A DNA stretch of 24,407 nt, from the NCBI GenBank assembly GCA_910583615.1, contig CAJTXP010000056.1, positions 1 to 24,407 on the forward strand, in the 5' to 3' direction. Numbering within the stretch: the first letter of the stretch is position 1; every line of letters starts with the position of its first letter. Shown here piece by piece: positions 20,155 to 24,407 of the stretch. The stretch is from an uncultured Lachnospiraceae bacterium (GTDB lineage Bacteria > Bacillota > Clostridia > Lachnospirales > Lachnospiraceae). A model generated the notes under the pieces. That model was not told the origin of the DNA. It saw only the letters and a program-made list of their open reading frames with translations, and did no database searches. A program made the translations under genes and the position numbers.

Positions 20155-22737
20155 ATGGAAGATAATATTTTTGATAAAGTTCATGAGGTGGACCTGAAAG
20201 AGACCATGGAGGAATCCTACATCAGTTACGCCATGAGTGTCATTGCCTCCAGAGCGCTTCCGGATGTAAGGGACGGCCTGAAACCCGTACAGCGCAGGAT
20301 CCTGTATTCCATGATCGAGCTGAATAACGGTCCGGATAAGCCTCACCGTAAATGTGCGCGTATCGTCGGTGATACCATGGGTAAATACCATCCTCATGGA
20401 GACAGCTCCATCTACGGCGCCCTTGTCAATATGGCGCAGGAATGGTCCACCCGCTATCCTCTGGTGGACGGCCATGGAAACTTTGGTTCCGTGGACGGCG
20501 ACGGCGCGGCGGCCATGCGTTATACAGAGGCCCGTCTGAGTAAGATTTCCATGGAAATGCTGGCGGATATCAATAAAGACACCGTGGATTTTGGTCCCAA
20601 CTTTGATGAGACGGAGAAAGAGCCCCTGGTGCTGCCGTCCAGATATCCGAACCTTCTGGTCAATGGAACGACCGGTATCGCCGTAGGTATGGCGACTAAT
20701 ATTCCGCCCCATAACCTCCGGGAGGTCATTGGAGCGGTAGTGAAGATCATCGATAACCGGATCGAGGAAGACCGGGAAACGCAGATCGAGGAGATACTGA
20801 ATATCGTAAAAGGACCGGATTTTCCCACCGGCGCGGAGATCCTCGGCACGTCCGGCATCAATGAAGCCTACCGTACCGGACGCGGCAAGATCCGTGTCCG
20901 CGCGGTGAGCAATATCGAATCCATGCCAAACGGGAAGAACCGCATCATTGTCACAGAGCTTCCGTATATGGTGAACAAGGCCCGGCTGATCGAAAAGATC
21001 GCGGATATGGTCAAGGAAAAGAAGATCGACGGCATCACTTATATCAATGACGAATCCAGCCGGGAAGGCATGCGAATCAACATTGAACTGAGAAAGGACG
21101 TCAATCCCAATGTAATATTGAACCAGCTTTATAAACATACCCAGCTGCAGGATACCTTTGGGGTTATCATGCTGGCGCTGGTCAACAATGAACCAAAGGT
21201 GCTGAATCTTCTGGACATGCTGAAATACTACATCCTGCATCAGGAGGATGTGGTTACCAGAAGGGTCAAGTATGAACTGAACAAGGCAGAGGAACGGGCG
21301 CACATTTTGAAAGGCCTGCTCATTGCCCTGGACAATATAGACCGGGTCATCCAGATCATCCGGGGGTCCCAGACTGTCCAGATCGCCAAGACGTCCCTGA
21401 TGGAAGAGTTCGGGCTGGACGACGTACAGGCCCAGGCCATCGTGGACATGCGCCTGCGCACGCTTACCGGACTGGAACGGGACCGTCTGGAAAAAGAATA
21501 CAACGAGCTGATGGAAAAGATACAGTATTTAAAAGGAATCCTTGCAGACGAGAAAAAACTTCTGGGAGTGATCCGGGAGGAGATTCTGCTCATTTCTGAT
21601 AAATATGGAGACGACCGTCGGACAAAGATCGGCTATGATGAATTTGATATCAGCATGGAGGATCTGATCCCGGTCAGCGACACGGTTATCACCATGACGC
21701 ACCTTGGCTATATCAAGCGTATGACCGTGGATAATTTCCGGAGCCAGAACCGGGGCGGCAAGGGAATTAAGGGTATGCAGACAATAGAGGAAGATTTTAT
21801 CGAAGAGATCTTCATGACCACGACGCATCATTATATTATGTTCTTTACGAATTTCGGAAGAGTGTATCGTTTAAAGGCGTACGAGATCCCGGAAGCGGGA
21901 AGGACGGCAAGAGGGACTGCCATTATCAATCTGCTTCAGCTTCAGGCCGGTGAGAAGATCACCGCTGTCATCAAACTGAAGGAATTTGACAATAACAGTT
22001 ATCTTGCCATGGCAACAAAAGGAGGAATCATCAAAAAAACAGGCCTTTCGGATTTTGCCAATATCCGTAAGACCGGGCTTCAGGCCATCAGTTTAAGAGA
22101 AAATGACGAACTGATCGAAGTCAAGGTGACGGACGGCGACAAGGAAATGATCCTTGTGACCAGAAACGGCATGAGTATCCGCTTCCACGAAAGCAGGGTG
22201 CGTACCATGGGCCGTACCGCCATGGGCGTCATCGGAATGAGCCTGGAGGAAGGGGACGAAGTAGTCGCCATGCAGCTTCATACCCAGGGAGACTATCTTC
22301 TGATCGTATCGGAAGGCGGATACGGAAAGCGGACGCCCATGGAAGAATTCCATGCCCAGAACCGGGGCGGCAAAGGTCTGAAATGTTATAAGATCATGGA
22401 TAAGACGGGCGCCGTGGTAGGCGCGAAGGCGGTAAACGACGACAATGAGATCATGATGATCACCAACGAGGGCATCATCATAAGGATCGGCTGCGAAGAT
22501 ATTTCCGTGCTGAAGCGGATCACCTCCGGCGTGAAGCTGATGAACGTGGATACAGAAGCCGGGATCAAGGTCGCCAACATCGCCAAAGTCCGTGAAGAAG
22601 TGAAGAACGAGCAGGAGGAAGAATCCGAAGGAGGACCGGAGGTGCAGCCGGAAGAAGGGTCAAAAGGAGATCCGGAAACACAGCTGGAAAAAAGGTCCGT
22701 GGAAATACCGGGAGTACAGCCGGAGGAAGAGACATAA
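20155..22737 (+). CDS. gyrA: DNA gyrase subunit A
   Basis: GyrA is the DNA-cleaving subunit. The winged-helix domain has the active-site Tyr123 (AAMRYTEAR). The quinolone-determining segment HPHGDSSIYG (79-88) has Ser84, matching E. coli Ser83, and Gly88 where E. coli has Asp87. The C-terminal beta-pinwheel carries a GyrA-box form QNRGGKG at 531-537 and again at 735-741. The last 45 or so residues are an acidic tail with an imperfect repeat around PEVQPEEGS, PETQLEKRS and PGVQPEEET. At 860 residues it is slightly longer than many homologues because of the tail. The start has GAGGAA upstream. Much of the first half is markedly more GC-rich than gyrB. Confidence 0.99.
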   Translation: MEDNIFDKVHEVDLKETMEESYISYAMSVIASRALPDVRDGLKPVQRRILYSMIELNNGPDKPHRKCARIVGDTMGKYHPHGDSSIYGALVNMAQEWSTRYPLVDGHGNFGSVDGDGAAAMRYTEARLSKISMEMLADINKDTVDFGPNFDETEKEPLVLPSRYPNLLVNGTTGIAVGMATNIPPHNLREVIGAVVKIIDNRIEEDRETQIEEILNIVKGPDFPTGAEILGTSGINEAYRTGRGKIRVRAVSNIESMPNGKNRIIVTELPYMVNKARLIEKIADMVKEKKIDGITYINDESSREGMRINIELRKDVNPNVILNQLYKHTQLQDTFGVIMLALVNNEPKVLNLLDMLKYYILHQEDVVTRRVKYELNKAEERAHILKGLLIALDNIDRVIQIIRGSQTVQIAKTSLMEEFGLDDVQAQAIVDMRLRTLTGLERDRLEKEYNELMEKIQYLKGILADEKKLLGVIREEILLISDKYGDDRRTKIGYDEFDISMEDLIPVSDTVITMTHLGYIKRMTVDNFRSQNRGGKGIKGMQTIEEDFIEEIFMTTTHHYIMFFTNFGRVYRLKAYEIPEAGRTARGTAIINLLQLQAGEKITAVIKLKEFDNNSYLAMATKGGIIKKTGLSDFANIRKTGLQAISLRENDELIEVKVTDGDKEMILVTRNGMSIRFHESRVRTMGRTAMGVIGMSLEEGDEVVAMQLHTQGDYLLIVSEGGYGKRTPMEEFHAQNRGGKGLKCYKIMDKTGAVVGAKAVNDDNEIMMITNEGIIIRIGCEDISVLKRITSGVKLMNVDTEAGIKVANIAKVREEVKNEQEEESEGGPEVQPEEGSKGDPETQLEKRSVEIPGVQPEEET

Positions 22738-22740
22738 GAG

Positions 22741-23448
22741 ATGAAACGAATATGGTTGATCGTTCTTAAAAATATTCTGTCCGTTCCTTACTGGTATCTG
22801 AAGCTTATGTATTATGCGGCAGACAGCAGCCGGATTTCAGAAGAAAAGAAGCTGATTCTCTTTAAGGAGATCGTTTCCCGCGCCAACCGGGGAGGAAATG
22901 TGACGGTTCTTTCCCGCGGCGTGGAAAACGTTCCGAAAAGCGGCAGTTTTATGTATTTTCCAAACCACCAGGGCTTGTACGATGTGCTGGCCCTGCTGGA
23001 CGGTTCTCCGCGCTTTTTTTCCGTGGTTATGAAAAAAGAACTGGAACATCTTCCGTTTCTGAATCTGATTTTCCGTATCATGGGCGCTCATTCCATCGAC
23101 AGGGAGGATGTAAGGCAGTCCATGAAAGTGATTCTGAAGGTCAGCCAGGAAGTAAAGGAAGGAAAGAATTTTCTTATATTTCCGGAAGGTACGCGCTCCA
23201 AAAAGCCCAATGCGGTGGGGAGCTTTAAAGGCGGTTCCTTTAAAAGCGCCACAAAAGCGAGATGTCCCATCGTTCCCGTATGTATCCGGGATGCCTGGAA
23301 AGTATTTGATACCGGGTCTACGGCCCCGGTTACTGTAGAAGTAAATTATCTGAAGCCTTTATATTATGAAGAATATAAGGATATGAAAACGACGGAGATC
23401 GCGGAAGAGGTGGAAAAACGGATTCAGGAGGTTCTGAACAGATCATGA
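22741..23448 (+). CDS. plsC: 1-acyl-sn-glycerol-3-phosphate acyltransferase (PlsC family)
   Basis: An acyltransferase of phospholipid synthesis that would convert lysophosphatidic acid to phosphatidic acid at the membrane. The catalytic HxxxxD is in NHQGLYD (His76, Asp81), followed by MGAHSIDR (114-121), the substrate motif FPEGTRS (147-153) and CPIVPVCIRDA. A hydrophobic N-terminus (IWLIVLKNILSVPYWYLKL) probably binds the membrane. At 235 residues the length is normal. The start lies 3 bp after the gyrA stop, and a GGAGG inside the end of gyrA serves it, so it is co-transcribed with gyrase. The acyl acceptor cannot be told from sequence. Confidence 0.93.
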   Translation: MKRIWLIVLKNILSVPYWYLKLMYYAADSSRISEEKKLILFKEIVSRANRGGNVTVLSRGVENVPKSGSFMYFPNHQGLYDVLALLDGSPRFFSVVMKKELEHLPFLNLIFRIMGAHSIDREDVRQSMKVILKVSQEVKEGKNFLIFPEGTRSKKPNAVGSFKGGSFKSATKARCPIVPVCIRDAWKVFDTGSTAPVTVEVNYLKPLYYEEYKDMKTTEIAEEVEKRIQEVLNRS

Positions 23449-24074
23449 TTTCTTTTAAAAACAGGATATTCCTGTTGACTTTACTGACTGCGGTCCTGAT
23501 ACTGAACGGATGTTCGAAAAGCGAACCGGCGGACCCTGTGCCCATCGAGACCTTTCAGATGGTCCCTTCGTCGGACGACGTGGAGGATTATCTGGAGCTT
23601 CTGGAAGAATATGAAGAAGAAACGGACCAGTGGTTCCAGGTTACTTCGAAAGAAATCCGGGACAAATATGATATTCGTATCTTTAAGTCGGATACGACCT
23701 GCAGTAGTTTATTATTGTATGAAGGCGAGTTGTATCCCCTGGGGCCATGTTTGGGCGGCTACGGAGTCACATCCTTTGCCGTGGCCGACTTAAATGAGGA
23801 CGGAGCATTTGAACTGTATTTTACCTGTTCCTGGGGTTCCGGCATTCCGCGCTCTGAAATTGGCTATTTTGACAGCGCGGAAAAAGAAACCGTCATGTTT
23901 GACGCTTCCTACTGGATGCAGGAGCTGCTTCTGGAAGCGGATGATTCTGATCTCCTGTGCGTATACGATGCAAAAGCCAGCGTCAATTCTTTTGTTGATA
24001 TTGAAATGTCCCCGGAAGAAAAGGTCGGATCGGTGGCCTTTGATTCCGGAACGATACGGTTTTTTGAGGATTGA
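23445..24074 (+). CDS. Small lipoprotein of unknown function
   Basis: A 209-residue predicted lipoprotein. A basic N-terminus (KNR), a hydrophobic core (IFLLTLLTAVLIL) and the lipobox LNGC give a lipidated Cys23. An acidic linker with a predicted helix (VEDYLELLEEYEEE) follows, then a domain with DLNEDGAFELYF (115-126). That segment resembles the calcium-binding loop of FG-GAP/VCBS-type repeats (DxNxDG). The ATG overlaps the plsC stop by 4 bp (ATGA), so the two are translationally coupled. I recognise no named family. It would sit on the outer face of the membrane. A role linked to PlsC is suggested only by the coupling. Confidence 0.85.
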   Translation: MISFKNRIFLLTLLTAVLILNGCSKSEPADPVPIETFQMVPSSDDVEDYLELLEEYEEETDQWFQVTSKEIRDKYDIRIFKSDTTCSSLLLYEGELYPLGPCLGGYGVTSFAVADLNEDGAFELYFTCSWGSGIPRSEIGYFDSAEKETVMFDASYWMQELLLEADDSDLLCVYDAKASVNSFVDIEMSPEEKVGSVAFDSGTIRFFED

Positions 24075-24115
24075 AACAAATTGATTCAAATTCTGAAAAA
24101 ATAATAAAAAAGTAG

Positions 24116-24144
24116 TTGACAAGTGTTTCTGTATTTAGTATAAT
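24116..24144 (+). promoter_or_regulatory. Consensus sigma-A promoter of tRNA-Ser
   Basis: TTGACA (24116-24121) and TATAAT (24139-24144) are both perfect consensus hexamers with the ideal 17-bp spacing. The tRNA starts 29 bp after the -10. It is the strongest promoter in the window. Confidence 0.93.
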
Positions 24145-24172
24145 AACCCATGCGTCATGATTTGACGTGTCC

Positions 24173-24260
24173 GGAGAAATACTCAAGTGGCTGAAGAGGC
24201 GCCCCTGCTAAGGGTGTAGGTCGGGTGACCGGCGCGAGGGTTCAAATCCCTCTTTCTCCG
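24173..24260 (+). tRNA. tRNA-Ser(GCT)
   Basis: An 88-nt tRNA with acceptor GGAGAAA (24173-24179) pairing with TTTCTCC (24253-24259). The anticodon loop reads CTGCTAA, so the anticodon is GCT (serine codons AGC/AGU). A long variable arm (around TCGGGTGACCGG), typical of serine tRNAs, and a T-arm GAGGGTTCAAATCCCTC are present. CCA is not encoded. It stands between a consensus promoter and the rRNA operon promoter. Confidence 0.97.
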
Positions 24261-24318
24261 TTTCTTTTCTGCAAAAAAGTCGATGTCAAAAAAACTTGAA
24301 AAAAAGTAAAAAAAGGTA

Positions 24319-24347
24319 TTGACAATGCGGAAGAGATCTGATAAGAT
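24319..24347 (+). promoter_or_regulatory. Promoter of a downstream rRNA operon
   Basis: TTGACA (24319-24324) and TAAGAT (24342-24347) are 17 bp apart, preceded by an A-rich tract (24292-24314) that could act as an UP element. The following leader leads out of the window towards an expected 16S rRNA gene. Confidence 0.75.
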
Positions 24348-24407
24348 GTTCAAGTCGCTGTGAGAGCGGCGGAACAAAAACATGAACCTTGATAATTAAA
24401 CAGTGTT
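24348..24407 (+). other. rRNA operon leader (16S gene beyond window)
   Basis: The last 60 bases contain a small hairpin (CGCT/AGCG near 24356-24368) and then GAACCTTGATAATTAAACAG. That string resembles the conserved leader and processing segment found shortly before 16S rRNA in Clostridia. No mature rRNA sequence is reached, so the operon is inferred. Confidence 0.6.

Noticed and set aside
19858..21303. 481-codon open frame antisense to gyrB and gyrA
   Set aside because: It lies wholly opposite two certain genes, has no convincing ribosome binding site, and its His/Arg/Asp-rich composition is what the complement of gyrA codons gives.

Overview
The window is the chromosomal replication-origin region of a low-to-moderate GC Firmicute, most likely a member of the Lachnospiraceae (Clostridia). 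The evidence is the gene order rsmG-mnmG-mnmE-jag-yidC-yidD-rnpA-rpmH / dnaA-dnaN-S4-recF-gyrB-gyrA, a parA-parB pair with canonical parS sites, DUF4446 and DUF3881-type genes next to serS, and strong AGGAGG ribosome binding sites. The genus cannot be fixed from the sequence alone.

Layout. Positions 1-146 hold the 5' part of tRNA-Arg(CCT), cut by the window edge, and a second, broken tRNA-Arg-like 5' half. From 255 to 4857 on the minus strand lie a DUF3881-like gene, serS (a divergent type), a DUF4446 gene, parB and parA. Positions 4858-5759 form a 0.9 kb gene-free stretch with a 70-bp tandem repeat, two perfect parS sites 453 bp apart and a relic-like open stretch. At 5760-6722 a plus-strand alpha/beta-hydrolase-fold gene, apparently lacking its catalytic histidine, faces the origin. 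Minus-strand rsmG, mnmG, mnmE, jag, yidC, yidD, rnpA and rpmH follow up to 13755. The 13756-14053 gap carries the divergent rpmH and dnaA promoters and a cluster of DnaA boxes. dnaA, a second DnaA-box cluster, dnaN, an S4-domain gene, recF, gyrB, gyrA, plsC and a small lipoprotein gene run rightward. A tRNA-Ser(GCT) and the promoter and leader of an rRNA operon close the window.

How it fits together. Apart from the hydrolase-like gene, every protein gene points away from the dnaA-dnaN region, so transcription and replication are co-directional on both arms. DnaA and the two box clusters form the initiation module. DnaN, RecF and gyrase serve the fork. ParA, ParB and parS segregate the new origins. 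RpmH, RnpA, YidD, YidC and Jag link ribosome and tRNA maturation with membrane protein insertion, and MnmE, MnmG and RsmG modify tRNA and 16S rRNA.

The window is mostly a conserved housekeeping region, and I see no convincing new multi-gene system. The points most worth a second look are the serS-DUF3881 intergenic RNA with competing hairpins, the tandem repeat beside parS, the predicted pseudo-hydrolase with a palindrome upstream of its promoter, the tRNA-Arg scar, the hairpins at stop codons in the rpmH operon, and the GC-rich 5' half of gyrA with its repeat-containing acidic tail.
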